A stretch of DNA of 64,000 nt. Source: Brevundimonas sp. (GTDB lineage Bacteria > Pseudomonadota > Alphaproteobacteria > Caulobacterales > Caulobacteraceae). The stretch is taken from contig NZ_JAEMRO010000001.1 of assembly GCF_016463295.1 (NCBI RefSeq), positions 62,001 to 126,000 on the forward strand, read 5' to 3'. Position 1 is the first letter of the stretch. Each line of letters begins with the position of its first letter. Both the position numbers and the translations under genes were made by a program. The notes below the pieces were generated by a model. It saw only the letters and a program-made list of their open reading frames with translations. It was not told where the DNA came from and did no database searches. Shown here one piece after another: positions 1 through 11,200 of this stretch.

Positions 1-2
1 TG

Positions 3-1214
3 GAGGTGCGCTTTCCGATCAACATGAACGTCCTGGACGGCACAGGCACGCCCGGCGTGCTGGGTTTGAAGGCGTGCCTGCAGGCGTTTCTGGAGCACAG
101 GCGCGAGGTTCTGGTGCGCCGGGCCCACTGGCGCATCGAACGGGTCGAGAAGCGGCTGCATCTGCTGGAAGGCCTGCGGATCGTCTTCCTGAACCTCGAC
201 GAGGTCATCCGCATTGTCCGCGAGGAAGAGCAACCCAAGGCCGTGCTCATCGCCCGTTTCGGCCTGACGGAGCTTCAGGCCGACTTCATCCTCGACACCC
301 GGCTGCGTCAGCTGGCGCGGATCGAAGAGATGACGATCGAGAACGAATTCAAGGCCCTGATGGAAGAACTTTCGGGCCTGAGGTCGCTGTCCACCACCCC
401 CGCCAAACAATGGAAACAGGTCGGCAAGGACCTGGAGGCGGTGCGCAAGGCCATGGTTTCGCCACGCCGCACCACCATCGCCGAAGCCGTCGACAGTTCG
501 GCCTTCGCCGCCGCCGTCGAAGCCTTCATTCCGCGCGAGGCCATCACCGTCATCCTGTCCGAACGCGGCTGGATCCGGGCGGCCAAGGGCAAGGTCGAGG
601 ATCCTTCGGAGCTGAAGTTCAAGGAGGGCGACAGCCTGGCCTGGCTGGTGCCGGCCTATACGACCGACAAGCTGCTGGTCGCGGCCTCGGACGGGCGCAT
701 CTTCACCATCGGAGCAGACAAGCTGGCGTCCGGGCGCGGGCATGGCGAGCCGCTACGTCTGATGATTGATCTCGACGAAAAGGCCGAGATCGTGGCCCTG
801 CTGTCCCATCAGCCGGGTGGAAAGCTGCTGGTCGCGTCACGTGCCGGGTATGGGTTCATCGCCCCGGAAGACGAGCTGCTGGCTCAGAAACGTGGCGGCA
901 AACAGGTGCTGAACGGCGAGCTGAAGGCCGTACTGCGTGTCGCCGGCGACCACGTCGCGACCATCGGCGACAACATCAAGGCGCTGATCTTCCCCGTCGC
1001 CGAACTTCCGGAAATGGGCCGGGGCAAGGGCGTCAAGCTGCAGAACTACAAGCAGGGCGGGCTGGTGGATGTGACCGTCTTCGACGGCGCACATGGCCCC
1101 GAATGGGTTGATGGCGGCGCTCGGCGCCGGAACTGGCCGGACTGGAAGGACTGGCTGGGCAAGCGCGCGGGCGCGGGACGTCAGGGACCAAGAGGGCTCA
1201 GAAAGTTCCGGTGA
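3..1214 (+). CDS. parC: DNA topoisomerase IV subunit A, C-terminal part (5' truncated by window edge)
   Basis: Reading frame open to the window edge; GyrA/ParC-type core and C-terminal beta-pinwheel (NMNVLDGTGTPGVLGLKACLQAFLEHRREVL; GRGKGVKLQNYKQGGLVDV; DWLGKRAGAGR). Confidence 0.93.
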   Translation, partial: EVRFPINMNVLDGTGTPGVLGLKACLQAFLEHRREVLVRRAHWRIERVEKRLHLLEGLRIVFLNLDEVIRIVREEEQPKAVLIARFGLTELQADFILDTRLRQLARIEEMTIENEFKALMEELSGLRSLSTTPAKQWKQVGKDLEAVRKAMVSPRRTTIAEAVDSSAFAAAVEAFIPREAITVILSERGWIRAAKGKVEDPSELKFKEGDSLAWLVPAYTTDKLLVAASDGRIFTIGADKLASGRGHGEPLRLMIDLDEKAEIVALLSHQPGGKLLVASRAGYGFIAPEDELLAQKRGGKQVLNGELKAVLRVAGDHVATIGDNIKALIFPVAELPEMGRGKGVKLQNYKQGGLVDVTVFDGAHGPEWVDGGARRRNWPDWKDWLGKRAGAGRQGPRGLRKFR

Positions 1215-1297
1215 GGACAGGTGACGCCGATTTCACTATCCGACACCTTATGGCCGCGCGATAATCCCTGAGTGGTCCATTCCGGGCCGGGTTGGAG

Positions 1298-1876
1298 ATG
1301 TTCATGCTCATCACCCTGATCGTCATCGCCGTCATCGTGGCCGTGGTGCTGTTCGTCGTCGTCGGCGCCTACAACAAGCTGGTTGCCCTGGATCAGCGTG
1401 CGGATCAGTCGTTCGCCGATATCGATGTGCAGCTGAAGCAGCGGCAAGACCTGATCCCCAATCTGGTCGAGACGGTGAAGGGCTATGCCTCGCATGAGGC
1501 CGGGACCCTGGCCGCCGTGACCCAGGCCCGCGCGGCGGCTGCGGGCGCGACCACGGTCAATGACAAGGTCCAGGCCGAAAACATGCTGACCGGGGCTTTG
1601 GGCCGTCTGTTCGCCGTGTCAGAGGCCTATCCGGACCTGAAGGCCAACGCCAACTTCCAGCAGCTGCAGGCCGAGCTGTCGGACATCGAGAACAAACTGG
1701 CGGCCGCGCGTCGGTTCTTCAACAATGCCGTGGCCGAGTTCAACGCCGTGCGCCGCCAGTTCCCGACCGTCCTGTTCGCGGGCATGGTCGGCTATGGAGC
1801 GGACAAGCCCTTTTTCGACGTGGGCGAGGGGGATCGCGCCGCCATGACTGCCGCACCGCCTTCGGTGAAGTTCTAG
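1298..1876 (+). CDS. LemA family protein
   Basis: N-terminal TM then YNKLVALDQRADQSFADIDVQLKQRQDLIPNLVETVKGYASHE, the LemA signature; ATG at 1298 (ORF track opens at TTG 1292). Confidence 0.92.
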   Translation: MFMLITLIVIAVIVAVVLFVVVGAYNKLVALDQRADQSFADIDVQLKQRQDLIPNLVETVKGYASHEAGTLAAVTQARAAAAGATTVNDKVQAENMLTGALGRLFAVSEAYPDLKANANFQQLQAELSDIENKLAAARRFFNNAVAEFNAVRRQFPTVLFAGMVGYGADKPFFDVGEGDRAAMTAAPPSVKF

Positions 1877-1885
1877 GCCTCAGTC

Positions 1886-2920
1886 ATGGCCGCTGTCGGT
1901 CTCCAGACCCACATCTGGGCGAACAACACGCGCTCGGTGATCCTGCTAGCAGGCTTTCCCGTGCTGATGGTCGGCATCCTGTATGGGTTGCAGCTGGTGC
2001 TGATGGGGTTCGGCATCCTGCCAAATTCTGGCGGCGCGCTCGGCGCGGACATGGCCCGGGCGGCGCGCTGGCTGACGACCACCATTCCGCTGGCGATCGT
2101 TTTCTCCGCCATCTGGTTCGCCATCGCCTGGTTCGCCAACCAGTCGATGATCGATGCCATGACCGGGGCGCGCAAGGTTGATAGGCGGTCTGAGCCAGAG
2201 CTCTACAACCTGCTGGAAAACCTGGCGATCTCGCGCGGGCTTCGAACCCCGACGCTCCGCATCATCGAGAGTGACAGCCTGAACGCTTATGCCAGCGGGC
2301 TCCATGAAGGCCGCTACAGCGTCACGGTCACGCGCGGGCTTATGCAGGCGCTCGATCGCGACGAGGTGGAGGCGGTGCTGGCCCACGAACTGACGCATGT
2401 CATCAACAAGGACGTGCGGACCATGGTGATCGCCTCGATCTTCGCCGGCATCATCAGCGTGGTCGCGGAGCTGGTCCTGCGCGGCCTGTTCTATTCCCGC
2501 GGTGGCGGACGGCGCGACAACAAGAACGCCATGCCGCTGATCCTGATCGGTCTGGTCATCGCGGCCGTCGGCTATGGTCTGGCCATCGTCATTCGCATGA
2601 GCCTGTCGCGCACGCGAGAGTATGTCGCGGATGCCGGGGCGGTCGAGCTGACCAAGAACCCGGATGCCATGATCGGGGCCTTGCGCAAGATCGAAGGCCG
2701 ATCATCCTTGCCCGGCCCGGACGAGGTGCAGCAGATGTTTCTGGACAACCAGCCGAACGGCAAGGGTCTGGAGGGCCTGTTCGCCACCCATCCCCCGATC
2801 GCCAAGCGGATCGAGGCGCTGGTGAAGTTCGGGGGAGGGCGCGATCCCGGCCCATGGCTGGAGACGACGCCGATGGTACCGATGCCGCGCTACGAAACCT
2901 CGGTGCCTTCGACCGGCTGA
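1886..2920 (+). CDS. M48 family metalloprotease (HtpX-like), membrane protein
   Basis: HELTHVINKD zinc motif, multiple TM segments, SRTREYVADAGAVELTKNPDAM; follows lemA. Confidence 0.9.
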   Translation: MAAVGLQTHIWANNTRSVILLAGFPVLMVGILYGLQLVLMGFGILPNSGGALGADMARAARWLTTTIPLAIVFSAIWFAIAWFANQSMIDAMTGARKVDRRSEPELYNLLENLAISRGLRTPTLRIIESDSLNAYASGLHEGRYSVTVTRGLMQALDRDEVEAVLAHELTHVINKDVRTMVIASIFAGIISVVAELVLRGLFYSRGGGRRDNKNAMPLILIGLVIAAVGYGLAIVIRMSLSRTREYVADAGAVELTKNPDAMIGALRKIEGRSSLPGPDEVQQMFLDNQPNGKGLEGLFATHPPIAKRIEALVKFGGGRDPGPWLETTPMVPMPRYETSVPSTG

Positions 2921-3696
2921 ACGACCCGCTCCCAGCCAAGGCGCGTCAGCTGCTCCATCGGCTGGAAATCGGACTTGTAGTCCATCTTGCGCGACCCCCG
3001 GACCCAATAGCCCAGATAGACATGCGGCAGGCCGACCAGAGCCGCCTGGCGGACATGATCCAGAATGGCGAAACGTCCCAGGCTGCGGGCGCTGAGCGCC
3101 GGATCGTAGAAGCTATAGACCATCGACAGGCCGTCGGTCAGAACGTCCGTAAGGCAGACGCCGACGAGCGTGCCCGGGCCGCCGTCCAACGAAGGCAGCC
3201 TATATTCGATCAGATGCGTCCGGACCGCCGTGTCCTCGATCATGGCGATGTAGTCCAGCCAGCCCATGGAGGCCATGCCGCCCTCGGGATGGCGATGGCC
3301 CAGATAGCGTTTCAGCAGATCGAACTGCTCAACCGTCGCCTCGGCCTCGACCAGATCGCGGGTGAGATCGTCGTTGCGCCTCAGGATGCGACGCTGCGAG
3401 CGACTGAAGGCGAACTCCCGCACCAGAAGCCGCACGGATATGCAGGCGTCACAGCTCTCGCAGGCAGGGCGATAGGCGATGTTCTGGCTGCGTCGAAACC
3501 CGGCCTGGGTCAGTTCGTCGTTGACGTAGACGCCATCGCTGAATGGCAGGTTGGCGAAGACCTTCCGCTCCGTCTTGCCCGGCAGATAGGGGCAGGGCGC
3601 GACCGAGGTCATGTAGAACCGAAGCTGCCGCTGGGGGACGAACTGGGTCAACGGCTCAGGTCCGGGGCTTTCGCGACGGGAAAGGAGGGCGACCAC
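2890..3696 (-). CDS. bpt: Arginyltransferase-family aspartate/glutamate leucyltransferase (Bpt)
   Basis: YRPACESCDACISVRLLV and MVYSFYDPALSARSLGRFAILDHVRQA...YLGYWVRGSRKMDYKSDFQP are ATE/Bpt hallmarks. Start may be internal (MTSVAPCPYLPGKTERKVF). Confidence 0.9.
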   Translation of the reverse strand: MVALLSRRESPGPEPLTQFVPQRQLRFYMTSVAPCPYLPGKTERKVFANLPFSDGVYVNDELTQAGFRRSQNIAYRPACESCDACISVRLLVREFAFSRSQRRILRRNDDLTRDLVEAEATVEQFDLLKRYLGHRHPEGGMASMGWLDYIAMIEDTAVRTHLIEYRLPSLDGGPGTLVGVCLTDVLTDGLSMVYSFYDPALSARSLGRFAILDHVRQAALVGLPHVYLGYWVRGSRKMDYKSDFQPMEQLTRLGWERVVQPVEGTEVS

Positions 3697-3751
3697 GCAT
3701 CATGGTTGATATCTGGCCCCGCGTCTCTGCTTCGCGCAAGAGCCATGGCGG

Positions 3752-4693
3752 CTACAGGCTGGTATCGGAGGGCAAAACCGGCGCCTCGCGCAACAGAACG
3801 ATGGCGATGCGGCGATTGCCGGCCAAGGACGGATCGTCGGGGTACAGCGGATCCGACCCGGCCTTGCCGGACACCTGATAGACGCGGTCCGCATCCACAC
3901 CGGCGTTCTGGAGGATCAGGCGCGAGGCATTGGCGCGCTCCGACGACAGGCTCCAGTCGCCCGGCGCGCTGGCCCGATTAGAGCCGGCCTGGGCGGACGT
4001 ATGGCCGGTCACCGAAATGCGGTTCGGCAACTGGTTGATAACCCGCGAAACGGCCCGCAGCAGCAGCTGGGCCCGCGCATTGGGTCGTGCCGAGTTGTTG
4101 TCGAACATCGAGCGGCCTTCCTGATCGACCAGCTGGATACGCAGCCCCTCGGGCGTCTGGTCGATGATCAGCTGTTTCGACAGCTCCGCCAGTTCCGGCA
4201 TGGACTGCATGGCCTGGCGCAGCGATTCGGCGGCCGAGGCGAACTGGGCGGCCTCGCGACGAGCGATCTCCTCGCGCAAGGCTTCTTCGCTGGCGGCGGC
4301 GAGGTTTGAGCTCTGGCCCGCGTCCTGCGGCGCGTCAGGTGGAGCCTCTGGGGCCAGTTCGGTCAGGACAGAGTTGCTGCCCGAGCTCTTGGCCCCGTCA
4401 TCGCCCAGCGCTGTGCCACCCAGGATGCCGCCGGACCCGGATGTGGTCTGGGACACGCTGGCCGGTGCAAAATATTCGGCGATGCCCTTCTTCTGCTCCG
4501 GATCGGTCGTGTTGATCAGCCACATCAGAAGAAAGAAGGCCATCATCGCCGTCACGAAGTCGGCATAGGCGACTTTCCACGCGCCGCCGTGATGACCGCC
4601 GCCGACGACCTTCTTGACCTTCTTGATCATGATGGGGCGGTCGTTCAGAGCCATCGAGTCCCATGCCTTAACGCTGTTTGTTAGCCACACCAT
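3752..4693 (-). CDS. motB: Flagellar motor stator protein MotB
   Basis: GAWKVAYADFVTAMMAFFLLMWLIN plug/TM region and OmpA-like C-terminus (ISVTGHTSA...SERANASRLIL). Likely true start at MALNDRP. Confidence 0.92.
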   Translation of the reverse strand: MVWLTNSVKAWDSMALNDRPIMIKKVKKVVGGGHHGGAWKVAYADFVTAMMAFFLLMWLINTTDPEQKKGIAEYFAPASVSQTTSGSGGILGGTALGDDGAKSSGSNSVLTELAPEAPPDAPQDAGQSSNLAAASEEALREEIARREAAQFASAAESLRQAMQSMPELAELSKQLIIDQTPEGLRIQLVDQEGRSMFDNNSARPNARAQLLLRAVSRVINQLPNRISVTGHTSAQAGSNRASAPGDWSLSSERANASRLILQNAGVDADRVYQVSGKAGSDPLYPDDPSLAGNRRIAIVLLREAPVLPSDTSL

Positions 4694-4795
4694 CGCGGGC
4701 GCGCGTTAAGAACCGGTTTGCAAATCGACCGACCAAGCGTCCGTGCGGCACCAAAGCCATTGCCGACGCATAGAGTGTCGCCTAGTCGTCGAGGC

Positions 4796-5293
4796 GTGAC
4801 CGACCTGATCTCCGACAACTTCGACGCCGCTGCCTATCGAAAGGCCTTGGGCGGCTTTGCGACTGGCGTGTGTGTGGTGACGGCGCATACGGGGGAGGGG
4901 GCGTTCGGCATCACGGTCAACTCCTTCACCTCCGTGTCCCTGGACCCGCCGCTGATCCTGTGGTGCCTGGACCGCAAGTCGGAACGTCATGATGCGTTTG
5001 CGGCGGCTGAACGGTTCGCTGTTCACGTTCTGCCGGTCGAGGATCGGGAGATGTCTGACCGTTTCGCCTGGGGCGTCTGCCGTCTGTCGGCCGAAGAGTT
5101 CGACAGTTCCAGCGATGAACCGCCGCGGCTGCGCAACGCCCTGACCCGACTGGATTGCGACGTCCACGACCGGATCGTCATGGGCGATCACCTGACGATC
5201 GTCGGCGCTGTGCGACGGTTCGAGACACGACCGGGCGATGCACTGACCTATTACCGTGGCCGTTACGGCGAAGCGCGGGAGCCCTTGTCATGA
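4796..5293 (+). CDS. Flavin reductase family protein
   Basis: GTG start at 4796; YRKALGGFATGVCVVTAHTGEGAFGITVNSFTSVSLDPPLILWCLD is typical of the flavin reductase-like domain. Confidence 0.88.
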   Translation: MTDLISDNFDAAAYRKALGGFATGVCVVTAHTGEGAFGITVNSFTSVSLDPPLILWCLDRKSERHDAFAAAERFAVHVLPVEDREMSDRFAWGVCRLSAEEFDSSSDEPPRLRNALTRLDCDVHDRIVMGDHLTIVGAVRRFETRPGDALTYYRGRYGEAREPLS

Positions 5294-6156
5294 AGATTGG
5301 GTTCGCAGGGCTGGGCGTCATGGGCGCCCCGATGGCTCGTCATCTGCTTCATGCAGGACATGAAGTAACGGGCTTCAACCGCTCGAACCACAAGGCGTCG
5401 CACTGGGCAGTGCTTACGGGTGGCCGATCTGTGGAGACGGTTCAGGTTGCGGCCGAGGGTGCCGAGGTCTTCATCCTGTGCGTCGGCAATGACGACGACG
5501 TGCGCCAAGTCGTGTCGCAGGCCTTGCCGCAGATGCAGCCCGATGGCGTCATCGTCGATCACACTACGACGTCCGCCGTGGTCGCGCGCGAGATGGCGGA
5601 GATGGCTTCGGCGTCCGGTCGCTTCTTCATCGACGCGCCGGTGTCCGGCGGTCAGGCCGGGGCCGAGAACGGTCAGCTCAGCGTCATGGCGGGTGGCGAT
5701 GGCGACGCTCTGGCGCGGGTCGAACCGGTTCTGAAAGTCTATTCCAAGGCCATCAAGCACATGGGCCCGTCAGGCTCGGGCCAGTTGGCCAAGATGGTCA
5801 ATCAGATCGCCATCGCGGGCGTCGTCCAGGGTCTGGCCGAGGCCGTCCATTTCGCCCAGTCCGCAGGGCTGGATCTCGACGCGGTCTACGATGCGATTTC
5901 CAAGGGCGCGGCCCAGTCCTGGCAGATGGACAATCGCTGGAAAACCATGGCGCGTGGAGAGTTCGACTTTGGCTTCGCGGTCGACTGGATGCGCAAGGAT
6001 CTGGGCCTGGTTCTGGACGAAGCCCGGGCCAACGGTGCGCGGCTGGACATGACAGCCTTGGTTGATGGCTACTATGCCGAGGTTCAAGCCATGGGCGGAG
6101 CACGTTGGGACACGTCCAGTTTGGCAGCACGTCTTCAGACGACCAGCGACGCCTGA
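5290..6156 (+). CDS. NAD(P)-dependent oxidoreductase, 3-hydroxyisobutyrate dehydrogenase family
   Basis: MKIGFAGLGVMGAPMARHLL Rossmann start, DAPVSGGQAGAENGQLSVMAGG, GQLAKMVNQ; ATGA overlap with the upstream CDS. Confidence 0.9.
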   Translation: MKIGFAGLGVMGAPMARHLLHAGHEVTGFNRSNHKASHWAVLTGGRSVETVQVAAEGAEVFILCVGNDDDVRQVVSQALPQMQPDGVIVDHTTTSAVVAREMAEMASASGRFFIDAPVSGGQAGAENGQLSVMAGGDGDALARVEPVLKVYSKAIKHMGPSGSGQLAKMVNQIAIAGVVQGLAEAVHFAQSAGLDLDAVYDAISKGAAQSWQMDNRWKTMARGEFDFGFAVDWMRKDLGLVLDEARANGARLDMTALVDGYYAEVQAMGGARWDTSSLAARLQTTSDA

Positions 6157-6188
6157 AACAGCCCAAGCCCAACCCCTCATTTCGCATA

Positions 6189-6265
6189 ATATATCTTAGA
6201 CGATAAATGTAAGCAGTGGCGAAGTGATGTTTCACACGCCTCGCTGAGCTCGTCGTGCTTCGCCA
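6189..6265. repeat. Two inverted repeats in a convergent intergenic region
   Basis: ATATATC-TTAGAC-GATAAAT (6189-6208, imperfect) and perfect 8-bp arms TGGCGAAG (6217-6224) / CTTCGCCA (6258-6265). Confidence 0.5.
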
Positions 6266-6281
6266 ATCACCTGGCGCGGCC

Positions 6282-7688
<1,407 letters not shown>

Positions 7689-7690
7689 GA

Positions 7691-8170
7691 TCAGATCAGC
7701 TTTTCGATGTCGGCCGCGATGGCCGAGGGTTCAGTCTGCGGGGCATAGCGGGCGACCACCCTGCCCTCGCGGTCGGTCAGGAATTTCGTGAAGTTCCACT
7801 TGATGGCCTTCGAGCCCAGGAAGCCCTTCTTCTGCTCGGTCAGCCAGGCGTAAAGCGGGTGGCGGTTGGGGCCATTGACCTCGACCTTGTCGAACAAGGG
7901 AAACGAGACGTCGAAGTTTGTGGAACAGAAGGTGGCAATCTCGTCGGCCATGCCGGGCTCCTGCCGACCGAATTGGTTGCAGGGGAAGCCCAGAACCTCG
8001 AACGGCTGGTCCGCGAACTGACGGTGAAGGTCTTCCAGCCCCTTGTACTGGCCGGTGAAGCCGCACTTCGACGCCGTATTGACGATCAGCAGGGCGTGAC
8101 CGCGAAACGCCTCCAGCGATCGCTCCGTCCCGTCGATGGCTTTCGCAGAGAAGTCGTAGACCGAGGTCAT
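7691..8170 (-). CDS. Glutathione peroxidase (Cys type)
   Basis: NTASKCGFTGQYKGLEDLH, LGFPCNQFGRQEPG, KWNFTKFL; ATG at 8170. Confidence 0.93.
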   Translation of the reverse strand: MTSVYDFSAKAIDGTERSLEAFRGHALLIVNTASKCGFTGQYKGLEDLHRQFADQPFEVLGFPCNQFGRQEPGMADEIATFCSTNFDVSFPLFDKVEVNGPNRHPLYAWLTEQKKGFLGSKAIKWNFTKFLTDREGRVVARYAPQTEPSAIAADIEKLI

Positions 8171-8181
8171 GACCGGCTCCC

Positions 8182-9504
8182 CTAGGCCAGCATGGTGACG
8201 GGGTCTTCGATCATCGGCTTGAAGGCCTGCAGGAAGCGCGCGCCCGTCGCGCCATCCACCACGCGGTGATCGCATGTCAGGGTGACCGTCATGACGGTGG
8301 CGACAGCAAGCTGGCCATTCCTGACGACCGGACGCTGCTCCCCTGCCCCCACGCTCATGATCGCGCCCTGAGGCTCATTGATGATCGAGCTGAACGATTT
8401 GATGCCGAACATGCCCAGGTTGGAGACGCTGAAGGTACCGCCCTGGAACTCCTCGGGCTTCAGCTTGCGGTCACGGGCGCGCTTGGCCAGGTCCTTGGAC
8501 TCGGTCGCGATCTGAGACAGAGATTTGGTTTCGGCCTTGCGGATGATGGGGGTGATCAGGCCGCCGTCGATCGCCACCGCCATCGCCACATCGGCGTTGT
8601 GGTGCATGGCGATACCTTCGGGCGAATAGCTGGCATTAGCTTCTGGCACAGCCTTCAAGGCCATGGCGGCGGCCTTGATGACGAAGTCGTTGACCGAAAC
8701 CTTGATGCCCTGCGGTTCCAGCATGGCATTGACCTTGGCCCGCGCGGCCAGCAGCGCATCGATCTCGACGTCGATGAACAGCGGGAAATGGGGCACCTGC
8801 TGGATGCTGTCGACCATGCGCCGGGCAATGGCCTTACGCATGCCGTCCAGCGGGATCAGGTCGTAGCTGCCGTCCGGAATACCCATCTGGGCCAGCGACT
8901 GGACCTTGCGCGGTTCAGCGGAGGAAGACGTGGCCGCGCCGGCGGTAGCAGGCTTGGCCGTGCCCTTGCCGGCCGCTTCCACATCACGACGAACTATGCG
9001 GCCGTGTGGACCCGAACCCGAGATCGACGCCAGATCGATGCCGTTCTGAGCCGCGATCCTGCGGGCCAGCGGCGAAGCGAACAGACGTCCGCCGTCTGCG
9101 GCCTTGGCAGGGGCTGGAGCCGTCGCAGACGCCGCAGGTAAGACGGCTTCAGCGGCCTTGACGCCATCAGAAGTCGCCACGGCCTGGCCACTCTCATGCC
9201 CGGCGGGGGCAGGCTCGGCCTTCTCCTTGGCGGGCGCAGCCTTAGGGGCCGGAGCGGCCTCACCGCCCTCGTCTTTCAGCCGCGCGATCGGCGTATTGAC
9301 CTTCACGCCCTCGGAGCCTTCGGCCACCAGGATGTCGGTTATCTCGCCCTCGTCGACAGCTTCGACCTCCATGGTCGCCTTGTCGGTCTCGATCTCGGCG
9401 ATAACGTCACCGGCCCTGACTACGTCGCCGACCTTGACGTGCCATTTGGCCAGAACGCCCTCTTCCATGGTGGGCGACAGGGCGGGCATCAGGATGTCGG
9501 TCAT
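8182..9504 (-). CDS. pdhC: Pyruvate dehydrogenase complex dihydrolipoamide acetyltransferase (E2)
   Basis: N-terminal lipoyl domain ([15 protein letters not shown]), E3-binding domain ([16 protein letters not shown]), catalytic core ending [17 protein letters not shown]. Confidence 0.96.
   Translation of the reverse strand: MTDILMPALSPTMEEGVLAKWHVKVGDVVRAGDVIAEIETDKATMEVEAVDEGEITDILVAEGSEGVKVNTPIARLKDEGGEAAPAPKAAPAKEKAEPAPAGHESGQAVATSDGVKAAEAVLPAASATAPAPAKAADGGRLFASPLARRIAAQNGIDLASISGSGPHGRIVRRDVEAAGKGTAKPATAGAATSSSAEPRKVQSLAQMGIPDGSYDLIPLDGMRKAIARRMVDSIQQVPHFPLFIDVEIDALLAARAKVNAMLEPQGIKVSVNDFVIKAAAMALKAVPEANASYSPEGIAMHHNADVAMAVAIDGGLITPIIRKAETKSLSQIATESKDLAKRARDRKLKPEEFQGGTFSVSNLGMFGIKSFSSIINEPQGAIMSVGAGEQRPVVRNGQLAVATVMTVTLTCDHRVVDGATGARFLQAFKPMIEDPVTMLA
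9284..9504 (-). repeat. Direct repeat copy 1: lipoyl-domain coding sequence of pdhC
   Basis: Aligns without gaps to 10980-11200; includes the identical block tcgacctccatggtcgccttgtcggtctcgat. Confidence 0.85.
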
Positions 9505-9815
9505 TGCACGGATCCCTTGGCGACGGGTTCGGCGACGGTCTGGACGTTGTCGGCCTTCACCACATCGGTGATGCCCTGAAGGATCCGGTTGTAGGCTTCA
9601 CGCTCGTTGTGGCCGTGACGGACGGCATAGCCATGGGCCATGTGTCGCGCCGCAATCGCCAGCATCTCGCCGAACTTGAGCGGATCGCTGAAGGCGGGCT
9701 TCACCGACATGACCGGCTCGTTCTTCGACCACCACATGCGAATGATCTCGATGGCCTCGGGATCATTGGCAACGCTCTCAGGCGTCGTCAGCAAAAACTC
9801 GGATGCCTCGCTCAT
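9501..9815 (-). CDS. DUF5076-like small protein within the pdh operon
   Basis: 104-aa ORF ([46 protein letters not shown]) with 4-bp overlaps on both sides with pdhB and pdhC. DUF assignment from memory. Confidence 0.75.
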   Translation of the reverse strand: MSEASEFLLTTPESVANDPEAIEIIRMWWSKNEPVMSVKPAFSDPLKFGEMLAIAARHMAHGYAVRHGHNEREAYNRILQGITDVVKADNVQTVAEPVAKGSVQ

Positions 9816-11200
9816 GCCATCACCGCCTTGACCGCTGCGATGATCTTGTCGGTACCCGGCAGAGACAGAGCCTCAAGGTTGGCGGCGTAGGGCAGCGGAA
9901 CGTCCTCCTGATGCACCCGCAGCGGCGGCGCATCCAGATAGTCGAAGGCGTGTTCGATGACACGGGCGACGACCTCAGCCCCGACGCCCATGGGGCCCCA
10001 GCCTTCCTCGGCCGAGACAAGGCGGCTGGTCTTCTTGACGCTCTCAACGATGGTTTCGTGGTCCAGGGGTCGCAGGGTGCGCAGGTCGACGACCTCGGCC
10101 TCGATCCCCTCCTCCGCCAGCTTCTCGGCCGCCTGGAGGGCAAAGCCGACCATGCGGGCATGGGCGGTGATCGTGACGTCCTTGCCTTCGCGGCGGACCT
10201 TGGCCTTGCCGATCGGCACGACATAGTCCTCGACATCCGGCACATCGAACTCGAGCCCGTACATCATCTCGTGTTCCAGGAAGACGACGGGGTTGGGATC
10301 GCGGATCGCAGCTTTCAACAGGCCCTTGGCATCGGCGGCGTCGTAAGGAGCGACGACCTTCAGGCCGGGGACATTGGCGTACCAGCTGGAATAATCCTGG
10401 CTGTGCTGGGCCGCTACGCGGCTGGCGGCACCGTTCGGGCCGCGGAACACGATAGGAGCCTTGATCTGGCCGCCTGACATGTAAAGCGTCTTGGCCGCCG
10501 AGTTGATGATGTGGTCGATAGCCTGCATGGCGAAGTTGAACGTCATGAACTCGACGATCGGCTTCAGACCCGCCATCGCCGCGCCGACGCCCAGACCGGC
10601 GAAGCCGTGCTCGGTGATGGGGGTATCGACGACGCGCTGGTCGCCGAACTCCTGCAGCAGTTCGCGGCTGACCTTATAGGCCCCTTGGTACTGGGCGACC
10701 TCCTCGCCGATCAGGAAGACCTTGTCGTCGCGGCGCATTTCCTCGGCCATGGCGTCGCGCAGGGCATCGCGCACGGTCGTCTTGACCAGCTTGGCTTCCT
10801 CCGGAATTTCCGGATCGCGCAGCTCGACCTTGGGGGTCGCCGTCTGCGGCGGTGCCTTCTCCGGGTCGCCGGACTTCGCCTCATCCGCCTCCGGCTTGGC
10901 GACCGGCGCCTGAGCCGCTGCCGCATCCTCGGCGGTCTTGGAGGCCGGGGCGGCTGCGCCGTCCTCACCAGCCAGGCGTGCGATCGGCGTATTGACCTTC
11001 ACGTTTTCGGAGCCTTCGGCGACGAGGATTTCCAGAACCTCGCCCTCGTCGACAGCCTCGACCTCCATGGTCGCCTTGTCGGTCTCGATTTCGGCGATGA
11101 CGTCACCGGCCTTGACCGTATCGCCTGCCTTAATGTGCCACTTGGTCAGCGTGCCCTCTTCCATCGTGGGCGACAGCGCCGGCATGAGAATGTCGGTCAC
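9812..11200 (-). CDS. pdhB: Pyruvate dehydrogenase E1 component subunit beta with N-terminal lipoyl domain
   Basis: N-terminal lipoyl domain ([15 protein letters not shown]) fused to E1-beta ([45 protein letters not shown]). Confidence 0.95.
   Translation of the reverse strand: MTDILMPALSPTMEEGTLTKWHIKAGDTVKAGDVIAEIETDKATMEVEAVDEGEVLEILVAEGSENVKVNTPIARLAGEDGAAAPASKTAEDAAAAQAPVAKPEADEAKSGDPEKAPPQTATPKVELRDPEIPEEAKLVKTTVRDALRDAMAEEMRRDDKVFLIGEEVAQYQGAYKVSRELLQEFGDQRVVDTPITEHGFAGLGVGAAMAGLKPIVEFMTFNFAMQAIDHIINSAAKTLYMSGGQIKAPIVFRGPNGAASRVAAQHSQDYSSWYANVPGLKVVAPYDAADAKGLLKAAIRDPNPVVFLEHEMMYGLEFDVPDVEDYVVPIGKAKVRREGKDVTITAHARMVGFALQAAEKLAEEGIEAEVVDLRTLRPLDHETIVESVKKTSRLVSAEEGWGPMGVGAEVVARVIEHAFDYLDAPPLRVHQEDVPLPYAANLEALSLPGTDKIIAAVKAVMA
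10980..11200 (-). repeat. Direct repeat copy 2: lipoyl-domain coding sequence of pdhB
   Basis: See copy 1 at 9284-9504; same orientation. Confidence 0.85.

Noticed and set aside
7691-8170. Possible selenocysteine in the glutathione peroxidase
   Set aside because: The active-site residue is an ordinary Cys codon in KCGFTGQY with no in-frame TGA.
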